A stretch of DNA of 64,000 nt from Sipunculus nudus (GCA_026874595.1 CM049308.1:52711624-52775623), one strand, 5' to 3'; shown: positions 1 through 14,087, counted from the stretch's first letter. Program-made: numbers and translations. Notes: generated from the letters alone by a model not told the origin.

Positions 1-1871
1 ATGTGTGACGGTATATCACTACAGAGGGAAGATCCGTATTGGATATGACTTTGTTTTATACATCAGAGCAGAAAGAGGTGAACAGCACATTAAGATATAA
101 TTTTGTCTTAAGGCCAAAATAAGAAAAGGTATGGTTCTCAGGCACTTTTTCAGGAATCAGTGCGGGCGGGCGGAATTTTTATTTTTAACCTTTTTTGTAT
201 GTTTTGATAAAAATGTCACATGATCAAGGAAAAGCATGAAAGTAACAGATTTTTTTTTGCTAAACAGGTAAAAGCACTACATTAATTGTACTATTTATTT
301 TCTTGAAAGATAAAAATCAAAATTTTTTTTTTCATGCAGGGGGTTAAATTTATGCGGGCGGTTCCTGAGAACCATACCTTTTATTTTTTTTGGCCTAAAT
401 TCTCTCAGTGTCATATCTGCCAGACCCATGGTGAATAAACAAGTAATAAAAATGAATAATTATTTTAAGATTTAAACAATGAAAATAATGATTTTTAAAA
501 ATATCTATGACTTTTACTGTCTACATTAACATCTTCTATGTTCGTCATTATTTCGGGAATGGTAAATATAATTATTGTGGCGGCATTTCTGAAATAATGT
601 GTTTTCTTATGAATTTACAGATAATCAAGCACCTGCTCTGGCTTTGCTAACAGGAATGTAATAATGTAATATTACTGACTGTGTCTTTTTAGAGGTACTG
701 GCCTTTTCGGCTGAAGGCATCGCAGCGGCTTTTGTTGGGTGTCTGGTCGGAATTATGATTCTGTTGAAGATAGCCTGTGTCCTTACAGGTTACGAGGAAC
801 GTGTACCAAACCTCCGGAAGTTGAATTGTAACAGCGGCAGGCTGTCACCATTAACTGATAATCAACACGGACCAAAATATGACACCTCGGGCGACCAGGA
901 CAGAATTACTTCTGGTATGTTATGCCTCTGCTTATAAATTGGCGTGGAGTTATCTGAAACAAATTCTCAACCCAGCTGACTGAATGTCATCTATACCAGC
1001 AAGAACTTCATATGTCCTTTACATTTTACGTCTTCTTTGCGTTCATTAGCAGGACGCGTGAAATAACCGTAAAGGGACCAAGAACTCTACCATATTTTTC
1101 ACTAAATATAAGGTGAAGAATACCCTGACAGTCTGGTCCGACGGCTTGATAGATTGGATTATTGCATGAAAACTCCAATACTCAGGGATCATGTGGCCGA
1201 GAGAGGAAACACCATAATCAGTGGTAAAAATACCTCTAAACGGCCTTATATAATTCTTTTGAGACTAAATAGGGAATAGAGTCTAATTTTTCTTTCACAT
1301 GAATGCTCATTTCTTGTATTTACCTAATGTCATTTTAGTCCTATTACATTGCATTTATTGAAACTTAGTGGAGGGTGCTGGGTGTTAAAGTCTGGTTCAT
1401 AGCAACTATGAGATCACTGCTTCCATATTTTTTCATATAGTTTTGGGGAAAGAATGTTCTAAAATTCCTCTCCCAGGCATGTTTACCATAACACAAATGC
1501 CATAGCTGCATTCCCCATTCTTTTCACCTAGTATGCCTTAGGTAATACAGTATGATGCTGAAGACAGTATTCGCTAACTATATTCGCAAAGGGACAGGAA
1601 CACTTTGTTATGTCGGTGCGGAATATACCTATTATTTAATGAGCAGCCTCTGGTCACCTGAGAACCCACTCGTTCAATTATTTCTCGTTATTCCTATCCC
1701 CTGCGTCATTCCTGTCATCTGCCTATTCAAGCCGCAGTCTAAGCCTCACAGCTGACGACTTAGAATGGTATGGATTGCTGGGTAACCATGCATACGTGGT
1801 GAAATCAGTATTAACAGTTTTGTATCGCACGTTTAGACATAACTGAAAGTCATGCCCTATAAGTGTAAATA

Positions 1872-1909
<38 letters not shown>

Positions 1910-2444
1910 TTTGAACAGGAAATTAATTATTCTGAATAAAAAAATTGTTATATTGGGTTTTATGAACATGTTTTATTATAATATTTATCTCATAAATAAA
2001 ATGACTTCCATAACGTGTATATATTTGTATATTAAGGAGGGTTTTAGCCAGAACAAGATATGCCAATTTTCAGGTAATCAGGCAAACTTTGACACATTAC
2101 ACATCAAATAATATATGAGTACAAGAACCGATTATTCAACACATCGCATGGCCCACCGTAGCATACCTCCATCCACAAATGGTCTATCTAGGTACGATAT
2201 CCATTTTACACACAAAAACGCATTTCCCCGTTAACTCATTTTACGCGCCCTTAAATCATGCTTTTTCTCAGTAGATCCACAAGAGGAAGATAGATCGAGC
2301 GTGACAGACCTCTCCCCGACTGTTGTACAAATGTTACCATCGTCTCCCAGGCCGTCCTCATTACACGGATATGGCGGGGACTACGACTTACCGGGGCCCA
2401 GGAGGTTCTCACTCTACAGGACTTCAAGCATCTTCAGGAAGTGA
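1..2444 (+). CDS. 3' end of a CUB-like single-pass membrane protein gene (paralogue 1, partial)
   Basis: Three exons are visible: 1-77 (incomplete at the window edge), 693-914 and 2272-2444, ending in TGA. All introns are GT-AG and both are phase 1 (donors at 78 and 915; acceptors ending at 692 and 2271). Exon one encodes the end of the ectodomain (CVTVYHYRG, then YDFVLYIRAER). Exon two encodes a hydrophobic membrane segment (AAAFVGCLVGIMILLKIACV) followed by the juxtamembrane motif TGYEERVPNLR. Exon three encodes a tail ending PGPRRFSLYRTSSIFRK. Every exon matches the complete minus-strand gene at 53441-62780 in sequence, intron position and phase, which is the main support. An AATAAA lies at 2515-2520, about 70 bases after the stop. 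Function is unknown. A single-pass receptor-like or adhesion role is inferred from topology only. Confidence 0.87.
112..395. mobile_element. PIF/Harbinger-like MITE, copy 1 (intron of paralogue 1)
   Basis: The ends are GGCCAAAA and TTTTGGCC with the long inverted block AAGGTATGGTTCTCAGG / CCTGAGAACCATACCTTTT inside. It is flanked by a TAA target duplication (109-111 and 396-398). It has no coding capacity. TWA target duplications and GG-starting termini are typical of the PIF/Harbinger superfamily, so the assignment is inferred from structure. Confidence 0.8.
1875..1906. repeat. (TA)n microsatellite
   Basis: Pure alternating TA in the last intron of paralogue 1. Confidence 0.95.
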
Positions 2445-5035
2445 TCACGCTGGTAAATTTAATGAACAACAAGGGCGATCCATTGTCCGTTTATTGGAAG
2501 CATGGCCTGAATATAATAAAAAACCGTAAGGTGAAATGTGTCATCTTTTTCAATATATGGATCATGCCTGGAACGTGCCGAGGGGATTTACCAAGTACGC
2601 CAGAGGACGTGACCTTAATACAGAAACTTGACAATTGCCAGTTTTATTATAACTGAAAGGGAAGGCCAGCTTTAGCTAGGTTATTAGAAAATATCTGCGA
2701 GATTAACCCATATTTAAGGTCAGCTCCGCATTGTATATTTAAGAAGCTACCCCCGCCAAGCCACAGCGCAACCTACGTGCATGGCTGGGTGTTACCAAAT
2801 GGAAGCAGGGAGGCTTATATTGGGATTACACCATGGTTGACTGGATAAGCAGTTGCTCTCTGACCAAGGTGCCTGGAAACGATAAGTGGATGTCGGGGTG
2901 GATGTGTATACTTATATTTTTGTTCTCCAGGTGGTAGTATACTTTCGTTGTAGTTTTGTAAAAGAACAAAATTAAAAAAATGTGGATCATGGATGTATAA
3001 ACAATCTTTCCGTGGCTGAGTGCAACTACAGAATTCCCTCTTGAACATGCTGCTTTGGAGATGATTCAACTCTGTAGAAAAACTTCTATATCCAAAAGAC
3101 ATTCGTCTTCTGACATCAAATTTATACGTTAAATAAAAAAGTATATTGTTCATGAAACATCGTGTCAACATTTTAGGCTTGTGAGCTGAACTATTGCAAC
3201 AACAACAAAATCCCATAATTGTTTTACTCTTTATGTCAAACTGGATATTTTTGTAGATGACAGACGATATCTAGTAACAAATATTGACATATTATATCAA
3301 AGTAATAATTAATTTATTTCCAGTGTAAACGTTTTTTTCAGTATCATATAATCTTGAAGGAAAATATTGTATACAAACGTTATCAAAAGCTAAAAAAAAA
3401 AAAGAATGAAAACAAAAGAAAACCAGTGATGTCCTGAAGTTGACAATGAGTTTTTCTTATTGAAATCAATCATATTTGCGTGAAAGGAGTGGGAAGGAAG
3501 TTGTCACCAATATATTTCTGCCCTTATGTAAAAAAGAATGACATGGATTTTTAAGGATTTTGTATTGACATGAGTATTTGAGCACGAGAAATTCTGTTAG
3601 ATATTTTAGTTGTTCCGGATACAATTTTGTATTATATCTTTCGGTATTTTTTTTACAATATATAATTAACCAGGTTAATGATGCATTGCAATTACATTTT
3701 TTTGGAAACGAGTACTTCGTAGAAAGAAAATCAGCATCATCAACAATCTTAAGTTGGCAGAGGCAAGCGCTCCCTCAAAGACCGACTTATGAAAATATTT
3801 GCAAATACAGCCGTGTCATTTTGAAGATTTAACCCTATGCTATAACTAGCAAACAGTAACTGGAATAAAATAATCGATACCATTCTCTCGTAAGATACCC
3901 AGTATTGGGTATATACGTAAGGCTAAACACAATTATAAATTGGCGCTTTTTGCAGAATTGAAAAAAAAAAGAATCTGAACGAAAATAGTTGTTAAATTAC
4001 TGCGGCGGTGCCGTTAAACACTTATCATGAACCAAATAATTGATGCTTGGAATGCAATTCCCAAAGGAACCTTGCTCATTCAGTTCTACGTAAAAACCAC
4101 GGGCCTGTAGATGATTTTTCATTCTGGGTCTAGATGAGTTTTATCTTTAAGGGACTTAGGTCAAGATTGTCGGCTGTTTTCGAAGGCACCCAAAACGAGA
4201 CTTCTTGTTCTTTAGGATCTGGCGCTAAAATAGAACTTAATAACAGCCAGTATTGCAACAATAAACATGAAACTGACACAGGGTGGGTTAAAATATTGAT
4301 TGGACATTTTTTATTTGTTCACTCAAAATGGAACGGCATTATGTCGAAGGCAGTGTTATTGTTTGAGCAGATCTGTAATAATGTAAGGACCAGAGCGTGT
4401 TCTGTTTGATTAGTTGTTTCCCGCTGTTCAGAGAAAAATTAGCAGCACTACCAGGACTGTCGTCAGCCCAATTTTCAAAGGAAAAAAATATTATATCACA
4501 TTACGAACCAGTAAAGACAGATGCCCATCCCGCTTATGAGAAAGATCGACAGCTGAGGCTTATGGGATTGAGGAATTTATGTACTATTTTCCAGGAAGGG
4601 ATAAGGGTAGCCCTCCCGTAGACTTCAAGTAAGACCTCCCGTAGTAAACTACATGACGGATATGGTTGTATAGGAAATCATATATAATAGGTATTGTATT
4701 ATCTCTAAGATCTTTATGTAATAATAAGTAGACTGTGATTAAACAAACAAAACGTTAATTCTACGTTAATTAGAACTAAGAAAATTATTCGATACATGCA
4801 GTTAATGCTTATCAAGAAATAACTGTTTTAGTTTTAAGAGCAATCTTTGTCACGAGATAGCAGCTCAAAATTATCCATGTTTTTATTATTTAAGTAATCA
4901 TTGGGATCCTTACAAACCTATTTTCTGTATTTAAATTTCGCCCGTCATAAGGATTTCATTGGATTTACATAAACCTGTTGTTAATGGTCATGGTGTATTG
5001 TTCGTTTCTTGGCAACTTAAGTAGGTAAAATATGA
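2445..5035. other. 3' flank of paralogue 1, no supported gene
   Basis: AT-rich sequence holding an AATAAA at 2515-2520. A 133-codon minus-strand open frame at 2815-3216 has no recognisable domain or splice support and is not called. Confidence 0.6.
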
Positions 5036-7121
5036 TTAATTGTGTTCAGTGAATACCACAGGATAGCTGACAATCATGCAAAAATCCCCAGAACAGGCAC
5101 ATGCCTTTCGGGTAAAACAAGATACAGTGTGTAAATTTGTATTATTATGATGCCAGTGACTACCACATAGCCAGAGACCACGTCTTTTGTATATACACAG
5201 TTGACAACCTATTATAAACTTATTGAGTAACACAAATAAGTTTGACCGTAATTATGATGAGATGAGATGATAAGCATGAATGGGGACAAAAACAATGTAA
5301 TGGTCTACTATGTAATGTGCAAGGTGTATTACATGCAAGGGGTATGAATTATAATATTTAGCGTATGTTTACAGGTGCCAAACTAGCTTCATTCAAAATG
5401 CGACCACACGTGGGACGATCGACCCACAACTCAAAAGAAAACACATTTGACCTTGGCATCGATGGATTAAATGAAATAAAAACGTGCAGTTCTAGAGGCA
5501 AACATGCCCGGCTAATGGAGATTATAGCACAATAAATTTTCAGCAGGGTGTCATTTGAAAATTTAATGGAAATTAGGACATGTTTGCACGACCATAGATA
5601 GGTTATTAAAAGGATTTCAGTAATAGGTTTTCCCTGTCACGTCAACATGGAACATTATTTCCAGTCTTTTTTTTTACAGGAACTCATTTCTCAGGACGCT
5701 TTGTTAGGCAAACTCAGCAAAGCATTAGTTAGTTAATGGCACAATATCATCCGAGAAAATGTTTCCCCTCACCGGTGCTCTAGGAAAACGCCTCCCCTTA
5801 CCATGTGACGGACCGGGTTGCCTTTTGTTCAACGTGGTAAAGTAGATATGGTGTGGTTTTTTGATGGTGCACTCAGCGTTATTGGCACATGCAGCACACA
5901 AAAAACCCCAAGTATTATACAAAGTCAAATTAAACAGTTTCTCGACGTCGTAAACTGGCAATACTTGTCCCTGATTGGCGGTGCTGGACCCTGACTGGTG
6001 ACACTGGTCCCCTATTGGCGGCACTCGACCCGAACTTGCGGCATTGGAGCACCGGGCGACCCTATGTCTAACGACACAATATTGACCCTGGCCGGCGCAC
6101 CGACTCGACTCTCCTCTAAAGTAATGTGAAGCTTCAGCTAAATCCTAGAATAAAATAACCAATAGTTAAACATATAGGGTAAAAATGCCCGCATGACACG
6201 ATACACTTCGTGACATACAAATAATTCGTTATTTGGACCATCACAGCCTGCCTATAATATGTCACAACAGCGTTAACGCTGAGTCGCCTTTAACCTTATT
6301 AATCAAACTGTACCTCCTAGAAAAGACAGGCAACAATTACACGAAATTCAAAAGGAACATATCCATGCGTTTCCCTTTGAAGGAAAATACAAGGTCCTCG
6401 GTGGATTCCATTTTCTCCTTCCTTGTGATATATATATATATACATACATACATACATACATACATACATTATATACGTTTTACATCCCATCTAAAGGTAC
6501 GTGAATATTTTGCACAGATGTAAATGTTATCTCACGCTATTAGTTCTTTTTGACTGAATACAACAGTTTCTCATCAAACCATTCCGGCACAGGGACATAC
6601 CATTTCCAAAGTTTTGATTGTTGTTATGGTTCTTGTGTGAGTAAGCACAATCGCATGCGCATGGGCGACGACTCCCAGACAAAAAAAAACATGTAAAAAA
6701 AAAGAAATCCCGGGTTATCAGTGGAAAAATCTTGATTTAGGAAGTTTCACGGGACGCAGTCACCAGATGCAGTGCTCGCTATGTTTATGTCTACCGCCAC
6801 TGATATAGCTGGACGGTCCAGATATTGGCAGATACCATGGTGAACACGCTATATGACATGTGTATCTAACATACCTGATATGTTAATAGGTCCCTTTAAT
6901 TTCGCCCTCCAAATGACCCGATTGGTAACAGTGTCTGCCCAGGTGGCGCTCAGCTGAGCGATAACAGGATACATTCTGCGTACTATAAGACTTTGAAAAT
7001 TGGAAAAACACCAAGAATATGTGTTAAGTGTTAATCTGTCTCCAGTTACATCACTGAATCCAACTGTCAGGTTAAGACGACTAGCCATATTGACGATCCA
7101 AAGCAAACTGAACGATAACAT
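5036..7121 (-). CDS. candidate secreted cysteine-rich protein, three exons
   Basis: A model in transcript order uses exons 7121-6875, 5963-5802 and 5208-5036 (582 nt, 193 residues). The ATG is the first after an in-frame TAA and starts a hydrophobic leader (MLSFSLLWIVNMASRL). Donors are CAG|GTATGT and ATG|GTAAGG, and both introns are phase 1, so the frame stays open to a TAA at 5036-5038. Exons two and three contribute ten cysteines, including LCAAC and CQLC. Weak points are that the acceptor of exon two lacks a good pyrimidine tract, that the region around 5985-6060 is an imperfect minisatellite, and that no known domain is recognisable. It could be a chance chain of open frames. The phase agreement is what lifts it above noise. 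Confidence 0.3.
6429..6469. repeat. (TA)n/(CATA)n microsatellite
   Basis: A short TA run passes into about eight CATA units. Confidence 0.95.
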
Positions 7122-7803
7122 AATTTAAAATTGCTATGTAACGTGCGATCGGGATAATAATGTCAAGGTAAAGAGTAAAGGTTTGGTGCAAACCTGGCAT
7201 CTTTATGAAGACAGGAAAAAGGAAAACAAGTGAAAACATTTTCGTCGATGGTTTTGCACTTGAAAGTGCCGCACAGGAATCGTGATCAAAATATCGATAT
7301 GAAACAAACCCCTTTAAGCCTCCTCACCGGGAGGTTTAATTTATAAAGAAAATATCTTTTCCTTTCCAGACCCGATTCTTCTCCTGTGGTACATTGGATT
7401 TTATTATTTAGAAGGATTTGTGTTCTCGTAAGTTAATCCTTCGGGACAACATTCTTAAAAAAGATTCTTAAAGGTATACATAGTACATTGTGTATACAAA
7501 TATAGTTATAGTAAGTGATGGTTAGAGTCGCACAATTCTAAAGTACTGGAAGGTTAGTGATTTACACAAGGGCTGCTGCAAGATTCTGAACAGGTCCGCT
7601 AGAAATCGGGTTAGCTTATTGTAAATAAAAACGCACAAATCACGAAGTTATGTCAGACATTTGCAAGAAACCCCCACGACTACGAAACCAATAAACTAAA
7701 AATAGATTAACACTCACGCAGCGGCATTAAAGCACTGGCTGAGCAGGGTGGCAAGCAGAGATGCTCCTTTTATTGGACAGCTTATTTTACGAGCGCTATA
7801 CTC

Positions 7804-8082
7804 CTAATCTAAGTAAAATATGGTTGGTCGAAGGAACTTTACGTCTTGAGGTGCATATATGATTACGATGTTCACCCAGTGGTTTATTTCTCTGCCTTGA
7901 TTGTATGTGGCCATACCTGCCGTATAGTAGTTTGTTTGTCCTGCGGGATGTGTCTGAACAATCCTAATCTTATTTTTTATGATCCACTCGACATTTGAAG
8001 ACGTGTATCTTGGGAATCCAAATGAAGTCATGCTGACATATGTGTCTTGCTGTAAATTAAATGGCCTCATTTCTCTTTCCTG
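7804..8082 (-). CDS. candidate terminal exon of an unrecognised gene
   Basis: An open frame of about 92 codons follows a good acceptor (actttccag) just above position 8082 and ends with TAG at 7804-7806. A minus-strand AATAAA at 7768-7773 lies about 30 bases after the stop, as expected for a last exon. The peptide (containing SSNVEWIIKN, then INHWVNIVIIYAP) has alternating hydrophobic stretches like a beta-sandwich domain but no cysteines and no domain I can name. An internal CAG|GTATGG could act as a donor instead. Upstream exons were not found. It lies about 680 bases upstream of the start of the cysteine-rich candidate on the same strand. Confidence 0.3.
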   Translation of the reverse strand, partial: QEREMRPFNLQQDTYVSMTSFGFPRYTSSNVEWIIKNKIRIVQTHPAGQTNYYTAGMATYNQGREINHWVNIVIIYAPQDVKFLRPTIFYLD

Positions 8083-8599
8083 GAAAGTAGCAGTTTTAAA
8101 GCAATACCTCCCTACGCTTTGTTATGATATGACATAAATTATTCATCAGTCCGCTTTCCTTAAAATAATAAGCGCTGATAGAATAAATTAAATCATATCT
8201 CACGCTGCAAGGGACTTAATATATACAGGACATCGTTTATATTGCAAATGGCTTTGTACGGACGGCTCGTCATGTGAATCGTCCCATTTCAATATTCTCT
8301 GTTTTGATTCCGGTCAAATTAAAGAGATTAAATCAAAAAGCAAGTAGCTCCACTCCATCCTGAATCCTATGAATATTTCATATTAGACTTTTTAACATGT
8401 TGATCGAAATTAGACTCGAAATTACCCAGCACACTATAGGGAATATTGCTTACGAGAAAACGAGGAAAATTAAAAAAATACACATTTGCTGGACAACAGC
8501 GTTGTTTGTTTAGCTGATCTTAAGGTAAGCATCAATATACAAAGAGATCTTTAATTGAAGCTCGTCGATTCGTGACTCTTTACGGAAAGACCTCTAGCT

Positions 8600-9053
8600 G
8601 AGTCAATACAGGGATCGTTATACTTTGAAAGTGTCACCTTTCTAAACGGAAAAGCATTAACAAGGTTATCCTTTCCGCAGAAAAAAATGAATTTCCGCTA
8701 AAAATGCATCCTACCATCATATCAAATTTTTAGTCACACTTCGCTCAGTGTAAACCTGATTCTGCCATGCTACATTGACACTTGTATGCAAAAGGAACTC
8801 AATGTTCTCAATAATAACACAATTAGGCCGAGTCAATACAGGGATCGTTATACTTTGAAAGTGTCACCTTTCTAAACGGAAAAGCATTAACAAGGTTTGC
8901 CTTTCCGCAGAAAAAAATTGAATTTCCGCTAAAAATGCATCCTACCATCATATCAAATTTTAGTCACACTTCGCTCAGTGTAAACCTGATTCTGCCATGC
9001 TACATTGACACTTGTATGCAAAAGGAACTCAATGTTCTCAATAATAACACAAT
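8600..9053. repeat. 230-bp tandem duplication
   Basis: AGTCAATACAGGGATCG begins at 8601 and again at 8831. The two units are nearly identical to the end, differing by a few substitutions and single-base indels. The downstream unit abuts the Harbinger-like MITE at 9054. Confidence 0.95.
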
Positions 9054-9329
9054 AAGGTATGGTTCTCAGGCACCGCCCGCGTCAATTTTAACCCCCCCCC
9101 CCCCCCGCATCAAACATTTTGATTTTGATTGTAATCTTTTAATACGATTTACTTTCTTTTGTAGTGCTTTCACCTGTTTCGCAAACAAATCTGTTATTTT
9201 CATGCTTTTCCTTGATAATATGACATTTTTTATCGAAACTACAAAAAAGGTACAAAATAAAATACCGCCCGCCCGCAGAGATTTCTGAAAAAAGTCCTTG
9301 AGAACCATACCTTTTTATTTTTTTTGGCC
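9054..9329. mobile_element. PIF/Harbinger-like MITE, copy 2 (left tip missing)
   Basis: The right end is complete (GGCC followed by TTA at 9330-9332). The left end begins at AAGGTATGG and lacks the outer GGCCAAAA. A lone TTAGGCC at 8823-8829, before a tandem duplicate, looks like the missing tip. The interior holds a C-run at about 9091-9106. Confidence 0.75.
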
Positions 9330-9332
9330 TTA

Positions 9333-12300
9333 TATCAGAAGCACGATTGTACAGTGAAACAGCCCCAATAAAAAATAGGAGGTGAGGGCCTATAAATGCC
9401 GGAAAGTGTGAGAAGTTATAAACCATTCTTATAACAAAGTATTGGAAATAAAGGAAGTCAGTGGTAGACCAACTGTAAAATATTTCGTTTTGTCATGTTT
9501 GTAACTACTTATGAGCTACTAATGTGGAATACATCTTGGTGTTCACCATTCCAACGGATTGGCACAAAATTAAAAATGTCTTTCCGTGCACGTGTTTGCC
9601 TGTCTGAGATAGGCGGAAAGGCGTTTTTACGACCGATTTGGAATCTGAATGTCCCCTATCTTCATTTAGCTCCGTGTTATGGAAATCATGACCCTTCTAC
9701 TTTCTATTCTTGTACCAGCTACGTAATTTAAAGTGAACGAGGGTTGCTTGTGATACACGGACTACGAAATATTACATAGGGACCAAAATAAATATGATAT
9801 ATCGCATAAGCAGACATGTATTTACCCCGACCGTCCAAAAGTGGGGTTCCATAGCAAATGTAATATATCTCACAGTTTCAGACATCGTCTCTTGTAGCTG
9901 TCACCCTATAAACTCTATATTACACAAATACCCTGTTTCTGGGTGAGGAGATGTTTATCTTTGATCCGATGCGGCTCAGTGGTGATATGCCTTCCGGGAT
10001 TAGACCTTCCTATGAGAATCCCTTGTTCATCAGGCTGAGGGCGGGAGCGCGGGGTCTTGGATCCCTCCATTCCCGACCTTTCATGGTCCTTTTCCTGATT
10101 GATTCTGTCGTCATCGGGAACGAATCAAGTCTGAATTGCAATGGATGGGGCCGTAGCCTCAGTTATAATGCAGAAATGTGGACTAAATGCACTTAGCGAG
10201 GAGTTTTATGGCGCCATGAAAACTCCTTGCTCTGAAGAACGACCTGTTAAGTGGTTTTCTGCCTGTATCGGGAACTTTATTACGGCCAGACAGCAAACAG
10301 TGAATTGGCAAACTACACAAAAGAACCCTCATCTAATCACTGCTATTATTTTAATTAACTGGTAATTCCACGTTCCACTCTCCTATAGGTCTATCGGTAT
10401 CTACATACGTATTGTAAAAATGACGTCTGAATAATTATTCTATCCTTGTATGCATCCGATATGAATCAAGTGAGCACGGTCGTTATATAATTAGGACGCC
10501 GGACCATGCAAGGTTAGTTCTAATCGGGGCTGCCGACCGCGCTAAGACCCCTTAGCAAGGAATATAAAATTGGTGTGCCCCCTTCATCCACGGGTGAATG
10601 GGTACACGGTAGTAGTTAAATATAGAAGGAATTATTTTCAAGAGCGTTCAATGGTTGCGTGGTTGCGTAGGTTGAATGCTTCCCCTGGGAAGCAAAAGAT
10701 AGAAGAATTATCAGGCCAGAAAGAACAGGAAGGCAAAGTCGTATTAGAGTGTTGGATATATCAGATCATAACCGAAAATATAGATTAAATACGGTATAGA
10801 AAGAACAAGACATAACATCCGTGATATTATAAACGCAGTTGAGCTGCTGTGCATGAAATTATGGGGTTGAATGTCTTCATCAAACAGGGGTACTTCTTCC
10901 CGCTTACATTAACACTCACATTTGCCAAATACATTGTCTTCAGTGTCTTCTATTTGATCGGTCAAGGATAAACATACAGTGTATATATTAAAAGAGTAAA
11001 TTAACTTTTCTGGATTTCTAATCTACATGGACATAAGATGGGCACTAGGTACGATTCGTGTGATCTATGACAGACAAGGGATTCATTAAGGATTGCGGTC
11101 GTTACCATATTTATCAATTATAGGGGATGAGCAACGCTTTCAGTTAAAATAAACTTCCACAATGCTTAAAGTCATATTTAACCTTGAATGGCATTTTGAT
11201 ATGGATTCCTTGCCATTTCTGAATCTTTCCTGGGAAATGTATCCGCATGATTAAACATAAAACGTGGCATCGTTCTGTTGCCTCGTATTAGGAAGATATA
11301 TTTACGACATCTTTCCTAGATGTCCCCCGCCACCTTTTAATTTAATTTAGAATTTCAAGGAACAATAAAACCATATTTTCTTCAAGACGTTCCTTTGGTC
11401 ATCTGCTTGATCCCGTAACTAGAATTAACTATTTTTGATGTTAAATTTTGGTTCCCATTCCCGACAACATGTTGGGTTCTCCTCAACCTAAGAACAGAGA
11501 AGAATGATATCGTATAAAAATGTATAAAAAAAGTTGAATATTGCAGGATAAAAGAAAGGGAACAGGAATAAATTTAAACTTTATTATTTGTTCCGGCTGC
11601 GTTGTTACCAAGACAACCAACTGTAGATATAGTTTAACAGGGACATATAAAGCGAGAACGGATCCTCAATATATATTTACTCCAATGTTTCTTCAGTTGT
11701 TAAAATGAACCTCTCGCATGAAAATAAACATGAATAATTTCGACTGCGATGCAGTTTATGTCACGAGTGATCTATGGTGCTTCCATTCCTTTTATTTCTT
11801 GAAAACATATTGTACCGCGGGAGTGGAGACCACTTTGCGTGATGTATTGTGACGATAAATCATGTCTGGCAAGGAGTAACTTCTTCTGTTGCTTTTCCGT
11901 CTCCGTAGACTGGAAGATACATAGGACTGCTGGCAGTCACATGTTAAACCAACAAAAATGAATAGTGATCATCAATGATATCTGATGGATACGTTCGTTT
12001 TTTTCCGAGTAACAATTACATGAAATATTCTTAAAAGGAATGTACACTGTCAAGTATTTTTTATGCTTCGAGAATGTGTGTAGCTGATATTGCGATTACC
12101 GGATAGTGATTATGATGCGTTTGTAAACGTGAGTTGACTTAATTTGAAAGATGCAAATATGGAAGGGGTGTTAGAATGTATCGTGTCGATTATCAGCTTC
12201 TACGTTCCAGTTATTACCTGATCGATCAGCTGCGTCAGTGCGGAAAGCACAGAAGACAGGAAACGGGGTAGAACAGAAAAGAATTAAAAGCAATTATAGT

Positions 12301-14087
12301 TGAGAAAATCAATCACATACAATAAATGGTGCTGCCACATGCAGGCACAAGGGCCTGTTTATAGTGTAGCCTCATGTAAGACACAGACAAGCACACAATT
12401 ATGGCCTCTATCTATTTTTATTTCTCTGAACATAAGTACAATTGAAAGCTGTCCGGCATAAAAATAAAAGTGTTTTTTCATATGACAAGACTAATGGAAC
12501 CTGATCGTAACGCTGACAATAAAAGTGAGGTTTATAGTGTAGGCAAAGCCTTTAATCTTTTTCTACAGACTGTCTGCAAGAAATTCGCTTTTATTTATTC
12601 AGCAAGACTTTCAGATATATTCTTATTTCACTGAGGCAGATGAAACGGTGCTTAATTATGATTCTCCAAACACCGGTCATCACATTGCACCGTGCAAGAT
12701 GGTGAAATTAATTGGTGCAAGTTACAAGTATATGTCCGACTGTTTGCTTCCTTATCATTAAATTATTCTCTGACCGTCCCTGTAATACATACGTGCTCAT
12801 GAGTATCATGGGTATTTACCTATAGCATACTACCTTTGATAAGTAAACAGTTTTTTTTAAAATGAAAAATTTATGATTGAAACGTGATATGTATTTTTCA
12901 ACACGCATTTCCTTCGTGCCATCGATAAATAACAATCAATTCGGCTTCAGTGCGGACAGACAAATAATGCCGGTAACAAACTCGTGGTACATTTTTTTCA
13001 GATCCAAAATATTGTTATTTATGTGTGTGTTGAGGGGGTGATGTATGAAGAGTAAAATATAATATAATACATATTTTAAGTCCATTAAGAAATAAATCTT
13101 TGTCAAAAATATAAAGAAATAACCCAACACCTCATCCTGACTTTATTGTTAATCGATCAATCAAGATGGTATTACTGATTTGCTCAGAACCGAGCTGAAA
13201 ATAGAGGTCAGGAGAAAAAAGGTTCATTACACTGAAGCTCAGTGTTACCCAGAAATAAAAAACCACTATTGAACGCTTAATTCCAGGACAAAGGTACACG
13301 ACCCAGATATTTTGCTCCACTGCTTTTGAAGCGTCATTACCCGGTGACACAGGAAGACTCTCCTGTAACAATAAATTACCCCCCCCCCCCAAAAAAAAGA
13401 AAGAAAGGAATTGGTTTGTAAGGATAGATTAATCATCTCTTTGTATGTTGTTGGAGGCATGCCACCTCCGGGCATTCTCATCATTATCTGGTCGTAACAG
13501 TTCAAGGAGAAAATAGAAAAATAAATAAGATACTTTACTTAAATCAACTTCTCGCTAAATAACACTGACCTTGAACGCCTTGGGATATTCTCCTACCAGT
13601 CTCTTCGGGTTTGGTTATTTTCCGGCATGATTCAATAAAGATATGAACTGGGGTCGGTCTCAAATCGCCGAATGATCGCGGAAAGCCTCCACTATTATCT
13701 ACACCTATGGGCAAACCCTTCCCCCTCCGTGAGGGCTCGGGCTTTAAATATTAATATCCAAACTGCCACCTGTCCCTAGGTATAGTCCTATATCATGTCT
13801 TTAGATTGGACACTTCTCGGTGACGATCCTTACAAACAGGATAATATAATTCAATCTTAGATCTATGCAGACGCTTGGATAAAACACAGAGCGAATACAG
13901 TGGGACTTTTAGGAATGTTCTTTATGAAATTGGTTTGTCTTGTTACCTACTTAATTTGTAACCGGTCGTGAGAACGGCAGTGCCTTAATTTTTTATTAAG
14001 TGATATTTCAAGGATATGTTAGACCTAGACTTCAAGAACGTCTTGACAGGTTTCAAAATAATTTACTTCAATAACAAAGTCCACTGT
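9333..14087. other. intergenic, no supported gene
   Basis: AT-rich sequence with only short, unsupported open frames. A poly-C/poly-A junction lies near 13380-13400. I see no repeat family or gene here. Confidence 0.55.

Noticed and set aside
2815-3216. 133-codon minus-strand open frame
   Set aside because: It lies opposite the 3' flank of paralogue 1, with low-complexity composition, no recognisable domain and no splice or polyadenylation context.
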